A stretch of DNA of 64,000 bases from Burkholderiales bacterium (GTDB lineage: Bacteria > Pseudomonadota > Gammaproteobacteria > Burkholderiales > Burkholderiaceae_C). Below the pieces are notes generated by a model. That model ran no database searches. It had not been told where the DNA came from and worked only from the letters and a program-made list of their open reading frames with translations. Positions 47,895 to 59,797 of the stretch are shown here, piece by piece. The DNA is taken from NCBI GenBank assembly GCA_016213325.1, contig JACRAY010000020.1, forward strand, positions 20,304 to 84,303, given 5' to 3'. The position numbers and the translations under genes were made by a program. Positions within the stretch are counted from its first letter, which is position 1, and each line of letters begins with the position of its first letter.

Positions 47895-48866
47895 ATGACG
47901 CAGTCTGCGGCGCAGGAAGCCACGCACGTTCGTGCGCCGCAGGCGCGGGTGATCCAGCCACCGACGCTGCTGGAGAAATTCCAGAACAACAGGAACGCCC
48001 TGGGCTGGGCGTTCATGTTGCCGGCGACCGTGCTGCTGGTGCTGTTCCTCACGTATCCCCTGGGCCTGGGCACGTGGCTGGGCTTCACCGACGCAAAGAT
48101 CGGCCGTTCCGGCGAATGGATCGGGCTGGAGAACTTCAGCTTCCTGGTCGGCGACAAAGTCACGCAACTGGCCCTGTTCAATACGCTCTTCTACACGGCG
48201 GTGGCCAGCGTCGCCAAATTCGGCCTGGGCCTTTACCTTGCGCTGCTGCTGAACAAGCGGCTGCCCTTCCAGAGCTTCTTTCGCGCAGTGGTCCTGTTGC
48301 CGTGGATCGTGCCGACGGCGCTGTCGGCCATCGCCTTCTGGTGGATTTTCGACGCACAGTTTTCCATCATCAGCTGGGCGCTGATGAAGATGGGGCTGAT
48401 CGACAAGTACATCGACTTCCTGGGCGACCCCTGGAACGCGCGCATCTCCACCATCGTTGCGAACGTATGGCGCGGCATCCCCTTCGTCGCCATCTCGCTG
48501 CTGGCCGGGTTGCAGACCATCTCGCCTTCGTACTACGAAGCGTCGGCCATCGACGGCGCCACGCCATGGCAGCAGTTCCGGCACATCACGCTGCCGCTGC
48601 TCACCCCCATCATCGCCGTGGTGATGACGTTCTCGGTGCTGTTCACGTTCACCGATTTCCAGTTGATCTATGTGCTGACGCGCGGCGGACCCCTGAACGC
48701 GACGCACCTGATGGCGACGCTCGCCTTCCAGCGCGCCATCTCCGGCGGGGCCCTGGCGGAGGGCGCGGCCATAGCGACGCTCATGGTGCCGTTCCTGCTG
48801 GCGGCCATCATGTTCAGCTACTTCGGCTTGCAACGCCGCGCCTGGCAGCAAGGGAGCGACAAGTGA
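47895..48866 (+). CDS. Sugar ABC permease, MalF type
   Basis: The 323-residue protein has six membrane segments and the binding-protein-dependent permease motif EASAIDGATPWQQFRHITLP, which docks on the ATPase. It lies 5 bp after the binding-protein gene and overlaps the second permease by 4 bp. Confidence 0.92.
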   Translation: MTQSAAQEATHVRAPQARVIQPPTLLEKFQNNRNALGWAFMLPATVLLVLFLTYPLGLGTWLGFTDAKIGRSGEWIGLENFSFLVGDKVTQLALFNTLFYTAVASVAKFGLGLYLALLLNKRLPFQSFFRAVVLLPWIVPTALSAIAFWWIFDAQFSIISWALMKMGLIDKYIDFLGDPWNARISTIVANVWRGIPFVAISLLAGLQTISPSYYEASAIDGATPWQQFRHITLPLLTPIIAVVMTFSVLFTFTDFQLIYVLTRGGPLNATHLMATLAFQRAISGGALAEGAAIATLMVPFLLAAIMFSYFGLQRRAWQQGSDK

Positions 48867-49741
48867 AGGAGTCGAAGAACAACGACGCGTCGCAGGGCAT
48901 GGACTTCCTGCAGTCCATGCCCCGCCGCTGGGTGACGCTCTACATCCCCATCCTGGTGTTCGTGTTCGTGTTGCTGTTCCCGTTCTACTGGATGGCGATC
49001 ACCTCGTTCAAGCCCGACGCCGAGCTGCTGTCGCGCACCGGCAACCCGTTCTGGATCATCGGCCCGACGCTGGCGCACTTCGAGAAGCTGCTGTTCAAGA
49101 CGGAGTACCCGGCGTGGCTCTGGAACACCGTCATTGTTTCGGTGGTCGCCACCGCGATTTCACTGGTCGCGTCGATCCTCGCGGCCTATGCGATCGAGCG
49201 CCTGCGATTCCAGGGCAGCAAGCCGGCGGGCGGCGCCATCTTCCTGGCTTACCTGGTGCCGCCGTCCATCCTGTTCATTCCGCTGGCGGCCATCGTCGTC
49301 AAGCTGGGGCTGTTCGACAGCCGGATGGCGCTGATCCTGACCTATCCCACGTTCCTGATCCCGTTTTCAACGTGGCTCCTGATGGGCTACTTCCGCTCCA
49401 TCCCGTACGAGCTGGAAGAGTGCGCGCTGATCGATGGCGCGACACGCTGGCAGATCCTGGTGAAGATCGTACTGCCGCTGGCGGTGCCCGGGCTCATCTC
49501 GGCCGGCATCTTCGCGTTCACCCTCAGCTGGAACGAGTTCATCTACGCCTTGACCTTCGTGTCGTCGAGTGAGAACAAGACGGTGCCCGTGGGTGTGGTG
49601 ACCGAGCTGGTGGAGGGTGACGTCTACCACTGGGGGCCGCTGATGGCCGGGGCGCTGCTGGGGTCGCTGCCGGTGGCGTTTGTGTACTCGTTCTTCGTGG
49701 AGTACTACGTGTCGGGGATGACGGGGTCGGTGAAGGAGTAG
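48863..49741 (+). CDS. Sugar ABC permease, MalG type
   Basis: The 292-residue protein has six membrane segments and the motif EECALIDGATRWQILVKIVL. The GTG at 48863 is chosen because AGGGAG lies 6 nt upstream and GTGA overlaps the stop codon of the first permease. The next ATG would remove 12 residues. It completes the importer (ATPase, binding protein, two permeases). Confidence 0.9.
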   Translation: MKESKNNDASQGMDFLQSMPRRWVTLYIPILVFVFVLLFPFYWMAITSFKPDAELLSRTGNPFWIIGPTLAHFEKLLFKTEYPAWLWNTVIVSVVATAISLVASILAAYAIERLRFQGSKPAGGAIFLAYLVPPSILFIPLAAIVVKLGLFDSRMALILTYPTFLIPFSTWLLMGYFRSIPYELEECALIDGATRWQILVKIVLPLAVPGLISAGIFAFTLSWNEFIYALTFVSSSENKTVPVGVVTELVEGDVYHWGPLMAGALLGSLPVAFVYSFFVEYYVSGMTGSVKE

Positions 49742-49742
49742 C

Positions 49743-51386
49743 TCACAGGGCCACCAGGTCCGAATCGGGCGTGACTTCCGTCACGAACGGCTGCACGTTG
49801 ATGCCCAGTATCAGGTCGGCGGCCTTCTCCGCGATCATGATCACCGGCGCATTGGTATTGCCGCCCATGATGCTGGGGATGACGGACGCGTCGACCACGC
49901 GCAGGCGCTCGACGCCGCGCACGCGCAGCCGCTCGTCCACCACGTCCATCAGCCCCGGCCCCATGCGGCAGGTGCCCACCGGGTGGTAGATGGTGTCGGC
50001 GTACTGGCGGATGAACGCCTCGATCTCTTCGTCGGTGCGCGCCCCTGCAGAACTCGGGTACTCCCGCGCGGCATAGCCCGCCAGCGCGGGCTGCGTGAGG
50101 ATGTGGCGCATCAGCTTGAAGCCGCGCACCAGCCGGTCGACGTCGTCGCGTTCGCCCAGGAAGTTGGGGTCGATCAGCGGCGCGCGCAGCGGGTCGGTGC
50201 TGGCGAGCTTGAGCGTACCGCGGCTTGCGGGACGCAGCAGGCACACGTGGCACGAGTAGCCGTGGCCGAACACCGTCTTGCGGCCGTGGTCCACCAGCTT
50301 GCCGATGACGAAGTGCAGTTGCAGGTCGGGGATCGGTTCTTCGGGGCGGCTGCGGATGAAGCCGCCCGCTTCCGCGAAGTTGGTGGTGAGCATGCCGCGG
50401 CGGTGGTTGCGCCACTCGAAGATGCCCTGGATGCCGCGCACTACGCCCGCCAGCGACAGGCCGAACAGGTCTTTCAAATGCGGCGCATCCCACACCTGCA
50501 CCACGTCCACGTGGTCGTGCAGGTTCTCGCCGACGCCGGGCACGTCGGCCACCACCTCGAGGCCGTGCGCCTTGAGCTGGTTGGCCGGGCCCACGCCCGA
50601 CAGCATCAGCAGCTGCGGCGACATCAGCGCGCCGCCGCTCAGCACGACCTCGCGGCCGGCATGCAGCGTCTTGATCTCGCCGCCCTGCAGGTATTCGACG
50701 CCGACCGCGCGCTTGCCTTCGCCGAACAGCACGCGCGTGGCATGCGCACCCGTTATCACCTGCAGGTTGGGCCGCGAGCGGTACGGCGTGATGTAGGCCT
50801 TGGCCGCGCTGACGCGCTCGCCGTCCTTGTGCGTCACCTGGTACATGCCCACACCTTCGGGGTCGGCGCCGTTGAAGTCGCGGTTTTCGGGGTAGCCGGC
50901 CTGCACGCCCGCCTGCACGAACACCGGGCCGAAGCGGTTGGGACTGCGCAGGTCCATCACGTTCAGCGGGCCGCCGGTGCCGTGGAAGGCGTCGGCGCCG
51001 CGCTCGTTGTGCTCGGCCCGCTTGAAGTAGGGCAGCACGTCGTCCCAGCCCCAGCCCGGGTTGCCCAGCGCCGCCCAGTTGTCGTAGTCGGCCCGGTGGC
51101 CGCGCGTGTAGATCATGGCGTTGACCGAGCTGGAGCCGCCCAGCACCTTGCCGCGCGGCTGGTAGCCGCGGCGGCCGCCCAGCCCGCGCTGCGGCTCGGT
51201 CTGGAAAGCCCAGTTGGCCTGCCCGTTCTTGGCCAGCACGGCCAGCCCCGCGGGGCAATGGATCAACACGCTGTCGTCCGGCGGGCCGGCTTCGAGCAGG
51301 GCGACGCGAACGTGGGGATCTTCGCTCAGGCGCGAAGCCACCACGCAGCCGGCCGAGCCGCCGCCGACGACGATGTAATCCACCAT
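49743..51386 (-). CDS. GMC-family FAD oxidoreductase, choline dehydrogenase-like
   Basis: The 547-residue protein starts MVDYIVVGGGSAGCVVASRL, the FAD dinucleotide motif. GKVLGGSSSVNAMIYTRG is GMC signature 1 and GGALMSPQLLMLSGVGPA signature 2. Near the end HPVGTCRMG and SVIPSIMGGNTNAPVIMIAE hold the active-site histidine region. It oxidises an alcohol (choline, polyethylene glycol, or sugar-derived). It is convergent with the importer operon, with 1 bp between stop codons, and could be functionally linked. Confidence 0.9.
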   Translation of the reverse strand: MVDYIVVGGGSAGCVVASRLSEDPHVRVALLEAGPPDDSVLIHCPAGLAVLAKNGQANWAFQTEPQRGLGGRRGYQPRGKVLGGSSSVNAMIYTRGHRADYDNWAALGNPGWGWDDVLPYFKRAEHNERGADAFHGTGGPLNVMDLRSPNRFGPVFVQAGVQAGYPENRDFNGADPEGVGMYQVTHKDGERVSAAKAYITPYRSRPNLQVITGAHATRVLFGEGKRAVGVEYLQGGEIKTLHAGREVVLSGGALMSPQLLMLSGVGPANQLKAHGLEVVADVPGVGENLHDHVDVVQVWDAPHLKDLFGLSLAGVVRGIQGIFEWRNHRRGMLTTNFAEAGGFIRSRPEEPIPDLQLHFVIGKLVDHGRKTVFGHGYSCHVCLLRPASRGTLKLASTDPLRAPLIDPNFLGERDDVDRLVRGFKLMRHILTQPALAGYAAREYPSSAGARTDEEIEAFIRQYADTIYHPVGTCRMGPGLMDVVDERLRVRGVERLRVVDASVIPSIMGGNTNAPVIMIAEKAADLILGINVQPFVTEVTPDSDLVAL

Positions 51387-51485
51387 GACATCTTCCTCTG
51401 GCCGCCCTTCACTAGTACCATCGTAGCAATTCACAGGGGGCTGCAAAGGCATGTTGGACACTTCCGCGCGAGACGTCAATCGCAT

Positions 51486-52415
51486 GTGACCCAGCCCGTC
51501 GTCCTGAGCGCGCCGGCCGACGTCGGCACCGACACCCTGCCGCTGCGCCGCAGCGAGCGGCTGGCGTACGTGCCCCCCGAGCGCCTGCCGCCCGCCTCGC
51601 CGGTGTCCACCGCCGAGGCCCGCACGCTCGATGCGCCCGAACGCGGCAGCAGCCTCGAGCTGCCCAGCGAAACGCGTGCCGCCTGGGGACTCGGCGCCGT
51701 AGCCTCCATGGCCGCCATCGGCTGGCTCATCGAACGCCGGCGGCGGCGCCTGGCCGAAATGGAAAAAGACTCGGTGCTGTGGGCCAACGTGCAGCCGCCC
51801 GGCTCGTCCATCATCACCACCGCCGGCAACCTGGACGACATCCTGCCCGACAGCCCCGACCCGGCGGAGAAGGCGCGCGCGATCTACGTCACGCAGGTCG
51901 GCGAAACGAACTCGCGGCGTGAAGCCACGCTGATCGACCTGCACCAGCTGCACGGCAAGCTGCGGCGGCGCCGTGACCGTGGCGACATAGCGGCCGCGGT
52001 GCTGCTACTGCAGCAGCACCTGGTGGACTTTCGCTACACCAGCCCGTGGGTGTTCCTGGAACTGCGCGAGCTGTACCAGCTGATGGGCCGCCAGCCCGAA
52101 TGGGACGTGGCGCGCATTACCTTTCGCCAGCGCTTCGGGCAGAACGCGCCGCTGTGGGATGCGCCCGCCACCGACCACAAGCAGCTGGTGGACGACGCAC
52201 AGCTGTCGCGCGAGCTGTCGCGGCTGTGGCCGTACCGCGAAGCGCGCATCTTCTTTTTGCGCTGGATGCTGGGCGACCCCGACATGCGGCACAAGAATTC
52301 AGGCCCGCCGCTGCTGCCGCTGGGCGTATACCGCGACATGATGCTGCTGGACCAGGTGCTCGACGATGAGGTCATGGTTATCCGCCCCCAGAAGGTCGCG
52401 GATTCTCTGCTTTAA
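51486..52415 (+). CDS. Conserved membrane protein with one TM segment (FimV-like C-terminal region)
   Basis: The frame is open far upstream, but coding character begins near GTG 51486, giving 309 residues. There is one membrane segment at about 66-84 (WGLGAVASMAAIGWLIERRR), a linker, and a helical domain (REATLIDLHQLHGKLRRRRD, DIAAAVLLLQQHLVDF). The helical domain resembles the TPR-like part of FimV, but this is a weak likeness. The gene lies 30 bp before the TldD homologue. The start is uncertain. Confidence 0.55.
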   Translation: MTQPVVLSAPADVGTDTLPLRRSERLAYVPPERLPPASPVSTAEARTLDAPERGSSLELPSETRAAWGLGAVASMAAIGWLIERRRRRLAEMEKDSVLWANVQPPGSSIITTAGNLDDILPDSPDPAEKARAIYVTQVGETNSRREATLIDLHQLHGKLRRRRDRGDIAAAVLLLQQHLVDFRYTSPWVFLELRELYQLMGRQPEWDVARITFRQRFGQNAPLWDAPATDHKQLVDDAQLSRELSRLWPYREARIFFLRWMLGDPDMRHKNSGPPLLPLGVYRDMMLLDQVLDDEVMVIRPQKVADSLL

Positions 52416-52445
52416 TGCCGTCCTCGGGGCCCACAAGGAGAACCC

Positions 52446-53786
52446 ATGACGTACCTGGAAACGCGCAGCCACCAGCTGCGCAAGCGGCGCATCCTCATGG
52501 TGGACGGCGCATTGACACAGAACTCGCAGACGGCAGACGCGGGCGCCAGCGCGCGCGTGATGCAGGACGGGTACTGGGGCTTTGCCGCCGGCACCGACAC
52601 CAGCGAGGCCGCCATCGCGAAACTGGCCGACGACGCCAAGCGCAATGCCTCGGCCATGGCGCGCTTCGGCCTGAAAGACCTGCAGCCGCTGTCGGGCGGC
52701 AGCTACAAGGGCGAGCACGTTTTCAAGGGCAAGCCCGCCATCAGCCAGAAGGAATGTGTCGAGCGCCTGCAGGCGCTGAACGCCTGGGCGCGGCAGCGCT
52801 ACCCCGGCCTCAAGTCGATCCGCTTCATATTGAGCGACGAACACCACACCAAGCGCGTGGCCAACAGCCTGGGCGCCAACGCGCTCAACAGCATCCAGCG
52901 CGCGCTGTGCTACGTCGTGTTTACCGCCGACGGCAACGACGGCGCGCCGGTGGAACTGATGGAGCAGCGCAGCTGCAAGGGCAGCCTGGCCGACATCGAC
53001 TTCAACCCCCAGGCCTGGGAGGGCTTCTGCGACGACCTGCATGGCCACCTGCGCGCCAAGTGCGAGGCGGTGCCCGCGCGCGGCGGCAACCAGACCGTGG
53101 TGCTGTCGCCCTCGCTCGCCGGCATGCTGGCGCATGAAGCGATGGGGCATCCGTGCGAAGCCGACATCGTGCTGGGCGGCGCCGTCACCGCCGGCCTGGT
53201 CGGCCAGCGCGTGGCCAGCGACCTGGTCACCATGATTGACGTGGCGCACACCTTCGGCGGGCAGGAGACGATGATCCCCGTGTACAGCGACGACGAAGGC
53301 ACGCCCGCGTCGGACGCGGTGCTGATCAAGAACGGCATCCTCACGCAGTTCATGAGCAGCCGCGAAACCGCCACCCGCCTGGGCATCACGGCCACCGGCA
53401 GCGCGCGCGCCTACGCGCCTGCCGACGAACCACTGGTGCGCATGCGCAACACGGTGATCGTGCCCGGCACCAGCAAGCTCGACGAGATGATCGCGGGCGT
53501 GGACCAGGGCTACCTGCTGATGAAGACCGGCAACGGCCAGGCCGACTCGACCACCGAATTCATGTTCGGCATCACGCTGGCCTACGAGATCAACCAGGGC
53601 AAGCTGGGCCGCGCCATCAGGGACACCACGCTGTCGGGCTCGGCCATCAAGGTGCTGCAGACCGCCGACGCGGTGTCGGACGACATGTACTGGACCTGCT
53701 CGGGCTACTGCGGCAAGAAGCAGCCGATGGTGGTTTCGATGGGCGGCCCCGCCCTGCGCGTGAAGGCGCACCTGGGAGGCGAGTGA
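52446..53786 (+). CDS. TldD/PmbA-family metalloprotease subunit
   Basis: The 446-residue protein has the HExxxH zinc motif in LAHEAMGHPCEADI, as in TldD, the catalytic half of the TldD/TldE peptidase that degrades peptides and matures microcin B17. SAIKVLQTADAVSDDMYWTC and GYCGKKQPM sit at the C-terminus. It overlaps the partner gene by TGATG. Its ribosome binding site is AAGGAGAA before ATG 52446. Confidence 0.88.
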   Translation: MTYLETRSHQLRKRRILMVDGALTQNSQTADAGASARVMQDGYWGFAAGTDTSEAAIAKLADDAKRNASAMARFGLKDLQPLSGGSYKGEHVFKGKPAISQKECVERLQALNAWARQRYPGLKSIRFILSDEHHTKRVANSLGANALNSIQRALCYVVFTADGNDGAPVELMEQRSCKGSLADIDFNPQAWEGFCDDLHGHLRAKCEAVPARGGNQTVVLSPSLAGMLAHEAMGHPCEADIVLGGAVTAGLVGQRVASDLVTMIDVAHTFGGQETMIPVYSDDEGTPASDAVLIKNGILTQFMSSRETATRLGITATGSARAYAPADEPLVRMRNTVIVPGTSKLDEMIAGVDQGYLLMKTGNGQADSTTEFMFGITLAYEINQGKLGRAIRDTTLSGSAIKVLQTADAVSDDMYWTCSGYCGKKQPMVVSMGGPALRVKAHLGGE

Positions 53787-55075
53787 TGGACACGATGATC
53801 CGACTGCAAGCCGCCGCCGAGCGGGCCCTGGAAGCGATGCGCGTGGCCGGCTTCGACCAGGCGCAGGTGACGGCCAGCCGCACCGGGCTGGACGAGCTGA
53901 ACGTGAAGGACAACGAACCCACGCTGCTGCGTAGCACCGAGACGCAGAAGCTGGCGCTGCTGGGCATCCGCGACGGCCGCATGGCCAGCACCGAGCTGTC
54001 GTCCTTCGACGCGGCCGAGGTGGGCGAGCGCATCGCGCTGCTGTTCGACGATGCCGCCGCCGCCCCGCGCGACGACGCCAATGCCGTGTCGGTCGGCCAG
54101 CGCCTGCGCCTGCTGCAAGGCCCGCAGCAAGGCGATCGTGACCTGCTGGCCACCACCATGGGCGACTTTCTCGCCTACCGCGAGGACAACGCGCCGCGCT
54201 TCGTGCTGAGCGAAGGCGAGGCGTCGCACCACCTGCAGCGCTGGCACACGCTGACCAGCGGCGGCAGCGACCTGATGGGCAGCGTGGGCTGGTACTCGTT
54301 CAGCGGCTTCGGCACGGCGCGCGACGGCACGGCGTCCAGCTCGTTCAATTACGCGGGCGGCAACACACACGACCTGCGCGCGCGCGCGCCGCAGGACAGC
54401 TTCGGGCTCGGCCAGATGATGCGCGACACCACGCGCCAGATCAAAACCCACCCGTTGTCCGAGAAGTTCACCGGCGACGTGGTGCTGATGCCCAATGCGG
54501 TGGAGTCGCTGCTGGGCTGGCTGCTGGGCCAGCTGGGCGACCTGCAGCTGATTGCGGGCAGCTCGCTGTACAAGGAGAAGGTGGGCCAGGCCATCGCATC
54601 GCCGCTCTTCAGCCTGCGCGGGCGCTTCGACATGCCCGGCGTGGCCGCGGTATCGGCCGATGCGTTTGCCACACCCGACGTCGACATCGTCGACAAGGGC
54701 GTGCTGCGCACGCTGACGCCCACGCTGTATGGCAGCCGCAAGACCGGCATTGCGCATGTGCCGGTGGCGGGGCGGGGCTGGGACATTGCCGCGGGTGAGA
54801 CGCCGCTGGCCGAACTGGTGGGCGGCGTGCAGCGCGGCGCGCTGGTGGGGCGCCTGTCGATGGGGTCGCCTGCCGCCAACGGCAACTTCTCCGGCGTCAT
54901 CAAGAACAGCTTTGCCATCGGCGGCGGCGAGGTCGGCGACGCGTTGAGCGAGACCATGATCTCGGGCAACATGGCGCAGATGCTGCGCGACATCGTGGCG
55001 GTGAGCAGGGAGTCGCTGGAAGGGGATGGGTGGCGGTTCCCGTGGATCCGGATTTCGGGGTTGCATTTCTCGTAA
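53786..55075 (+). CDS. TldE/PmbA-like metalloprotease subunit
   Basis: The 429-residue protein is in the same family but lacks the HExxxH motif, as expected for TldE, the non-catalytic half. It starts at ATG 53786, overlapping the TldD stop codon. EKVGQAIASPLFSLRGRFDM and GNFSGVIKNSFAIGGGEVGD match the family. The frame ends in a TAATG overlap with the next gene. Confidence 0.88.
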   Translation: MDTMIRLQAAAERALEAMRVAGFDQAQVTASRTGLDELNVKDNEPTLLRSTETQKLALLGIRDGRMASTELSSFDAAEVGERIALLFDDAAAAPRDDANAVSVGQRLRLLQGPQQGDRDLLATTMGDFLAYREDNAPRFVLSEGEASHHLQRWHTLTSGGSDLMGSVGWYSFSGFGTARDGTASSSFNYAGGNTHDLRARAPQDSFGLGQMMRDTTRQIKTHPLSEKFTGDVVLMPNAVESLLGWLLGQLGDLQLIAGSSLYKEKVGQAIASPLFSLRGRFDMPGVAAVSADAFATPDVDIVDKGVLRTLTPTLYGSRKTGIAHVPVAGRGWDIAAGETPLAELVGGVQRGALVGRLSMGSPAANGNFSGVIKNSFAIGGGEVGDALSETMISGNMAQMLRDIVAVSRESLEGDGWRFPWIRISGLHFS

Positions 55076-55866
55076 TGACCGAAGGCACCATCACCACCGA
55101 ACGCCGCGGCGCCCTGCTGCTAATGGGCTTGAATCGCCCGGCCAAGTACAACGGCATGTCGCCGCGCATGTTCCGTGAACTGGCCGAGGCGTACACCCTG
55201 CTGGACGACGACCCCGAGTTGCGCGTGGGTGTGTTGCACGCCTTCGGCAAGCACTTTACCGCCGGCATCGACCTGCCGATGCTGGCGCCGCTGATGCAGC
55301 GCGGCGAGAAGGCCTGGCCGCTCGGATCAGTCGAACCCACCGACACCGGCGTGGCCGGCTACCGGCGCCGCACCAAGCCGGTGGTCGCGGCGGTCAAGGG
55401 CATCACCTACACCATCGGCATCGAGCTGATGTTGGCGGCCGACGTGGTGGTGGCCGCCGACGACTGCCGCTTCTCGCAACTGGAAGTCAAGCGCGGCATC
55501 ATGGCCACGGGCGGTGCCACGCTGCGCATGGCCGAACGCGCCGGGCTGGGCAATGCGATGCTGCACCTGCTGACCGGCGACGAGTTCGGCAGCGCCGAGG
55601 CGCTGCGGCTGAACTTCGTGCAGAAGGTGGTGCCGGTGGGGCAAGAGCTGGACGAGGCGATCCGCATCGCCGAAGCCATCGCCGCGCAGGCGCCGCTGGC
55701 GGTGGTGGCAACGCGGCTGAATGTGATGAAGTCGGTGGAGCAGGGGCCGGCGGAAGCGGTGAAGGAGTTCATGCCGGTGCAGGCGCGGCTGGCGAACAGC
55801 GACGATGCGAAGGAAGGCGTGCGGGCTTTCGTGGAGCGGCGGCCGGGCCGCTTCACAGGCAAGTAG
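55075..55866 (+). CDS. Enoyl-CoA hydratase/isomerase-family protein
   Basis: The 263-residue crotonase-fold protein has the oxyanion-hole region VAAVKGITYTIGIELMLAAD and the family opening GALLLMGLNRPAKYNGMSPR. In the position of the catalytic glutamate of classical hydratases, LEVKRGIMATGG lacks the usual pair, so it may be an isomerase or another crotonase. ATG 55075 overlaps the preceding stop codon. Confidence 0.87.
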   Translation: MTEGTITTERRGALLLMGLNRPAKYNGMSPRMFRELAEAYTLLDDDPELRVGVLHAFGKHFTAGIDLPMLAPLMQRGEKAWPLGSVEPTDTGVAGYRRRTKPVVAAVKGITYTIGIELMLAADVVVAADDCRFSQLEVKRGIMATGGATLRMAERAGLGNAMLHLLTGDEFGSAEALRLNFVQKVVPVGQELDEAIRIAEAIAAQAPLAVVATRLNVMKSVEQGPAEAVKEFMPVQARLANSDDAKEGVRAFVERRPGRFTGK

Positions 55867-55873
55867 CCAGCTC

Positions 55874-55937
55874 TGTCATGCCGGGCTTTGACCCGGCATC
55901 CATGGTCGTGTGTCGACTCTCAACGATGGATTTCGGG

Positions 55938-55955
<18 letters not shown>
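55874..55955. repeat. TCAAGCCCG palindromic element at the 3' end of aceE
   Basis: TGTCATGCCGGGCTTTGACC at the left and GGGTCAAGCCCGCAATGACAG at the right are the inverted arms. The right arm overlaps the last five codons and the stop of aceE (55938-55955), so the repeat supplies the end of that protein. Confidence 0.8.
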
Positions 55956-58535
<2,580 letters not shown>

Positions 58536-58788
58536 GGGAGCACTGTAGGAGGCTATGGGCGGAATGGGTGATCGAAATGGCGTGCGGCGCGAACGTTCAG
58601 CAGCATAGAATGCCGTCGAACTCGACCAGAGGCGCCAGAACTGCGGGTCCTATGCAAATTGGAGCAGGACAAGTCCGCTGACCAGAACTGCGATGCGCTG
58701 TAGCCGCCAGTGCGGTGCGCGGTAGTCTTTGACTTGGGCGGCAAAACGAGTACGGCGCTCAAGCGCGTCGCACGCAAGGAGGCTTTCA

Positions 58789-59679
58789 ATGTCAATGCTC
58801 GTCACCACTTCAGAAGCATTCGTCAACCGAGTTGCCCTGGAGCGGCAAATGCTGGAACTGGGCGTGCCCCTCGCGACGACGTCGATAACGACCACCTACG
58901 ACCTACGGGTTCGAGGCACACAGATCGCTGTTGGAATAGTTGAGTCCATATCTGGCCAGGCGGTCGATGCCGCGCTAGGGAAGCTGCTTGCGCTCTTCTT
59001 CGGTGCTGCGTGGAAGATCGTTGATTCGGCCGTGGAGCTCGCATTGACGGCAGATGGTATTCATTCGTCGAAGCCATGGTGGCCTGTAGAAGACAAAGCG
59101 GAACGGCTGAATGACGGATCAGGAAGAATATCTGGTGTGCCAGACCTCGTTTGGCAGGCAATTTCTCGCTCCTACACAGAGACAATTGAGATTCGACATT
59201 CTTTAGTCCATCGCACAGCAAGGCTGCGCGAGAACGGCGATCTGGAAGGTCAAAGCAGGAAGTCAGGTCCGAATCCCCTGATCAGTAGGGCGCAACAGAT
59301 CGCTTTCTGTCAGGCAGCGCAATGGCTCGCAAAGACCATTGAGTCTGGAGTGTTGAACGAGCGAGAGACTCGACGTTTTCGAGGGTCGCTCAAGAAGCTC
59401 GTTGGCCTTCATGGGATCAGCCACACACTCGATGCGCCAGAGGGCGAAGTGGTTCGGGCCATAGCTGAATTGCCAGTGGATCTTCAATTGGATGTTGCTG
59501 AACTGCGGCGACGGCTAGACACGCTCAGTCCGGGGTGGATTGGCGCGGACCTAGAACTGCACACCGATTACGGCATCCTCGTTGGCCCCCTGGAGTCGGC
59601 CCCAAACGATGTTGTCCTTCTGGACCCTCTACACCCGCCCCCTTGGTTGCAGGACTTCGGTTCACATCCTGCGCTCTAG
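58789..59679 (+). CDS. Unknown protein with HEPN-like R-x4-H motif
   Basis: The 296-residue protein starts at ATG 58789 behind a perfect AAGGAGG (58776-58782). It is mostly helical, and residues 130-148 read TETIEIRHSLVHRTARL, with Arg136-x4-His141 in the arrangement of the HEPN RNase active site. No other family is recognised. Its codon use is less GC-biased than the genes to the left. It is the first gene of the accessory region. Confidence 0.6.
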   Translation: MSMLVTTSEAFVNRVALERQMLELGVPLATTSITTTYDLRVRGTQIAVGIVESISGQAVDAALGKLLALFFGAAWKIVDSAVELALTADGIHSSKPWWPVEDKAERLNDGSGRISGVPDLVWQAISRSYTETIEIRHSLVHRTARLRENGDLEGQSRKSGPNPLISRAQQIAFCQAAQWLAKTIESGVLNERETRRFRGSLKKLVGLHGISHTLDAPEGEVVRAIAELPVDLQLDVAELRRRLDTLSPGWIGADLELHTDYGILVGPLESAPNDVVLLDPLHPPPWLQDFGSHPAL

Positions 59680-59780
59680 GTCGCGAACTCGGGGCCGGGG
59701 TATTCGCTCGGCGGCTTGGCGACGATGCGCCCAACAAGTGAGCCTTACCTTTGCATTCGGACGTCCGCTGTGGTACGCTT

Positions 59781-59797
59781 GATTTCGTTACGAAATC
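59781..59797. promoter_or_regulatory. Perfect 17-bp palindrome before the UmuD-like gene
   Basis: GATTTCGT-T-ACGAAATC has 8-bp arms and ends at the base before ATG 59798. Its place suggests an operator for autoregulation. A weak promoter (TTGCAT 59751, TACGCT 59774) lies upstream; if used, the mRNA would have almost no leader and the palindrome would cover the transcription start. Confidence 0.55.

Noticed and set aside
59728..59740. GCCCAACAAG resembling the left core of an integron attC site
   Set aside because: No matching GTTRRRY partner or folded attC stem was found nearby and there is no integrase gene in the window.
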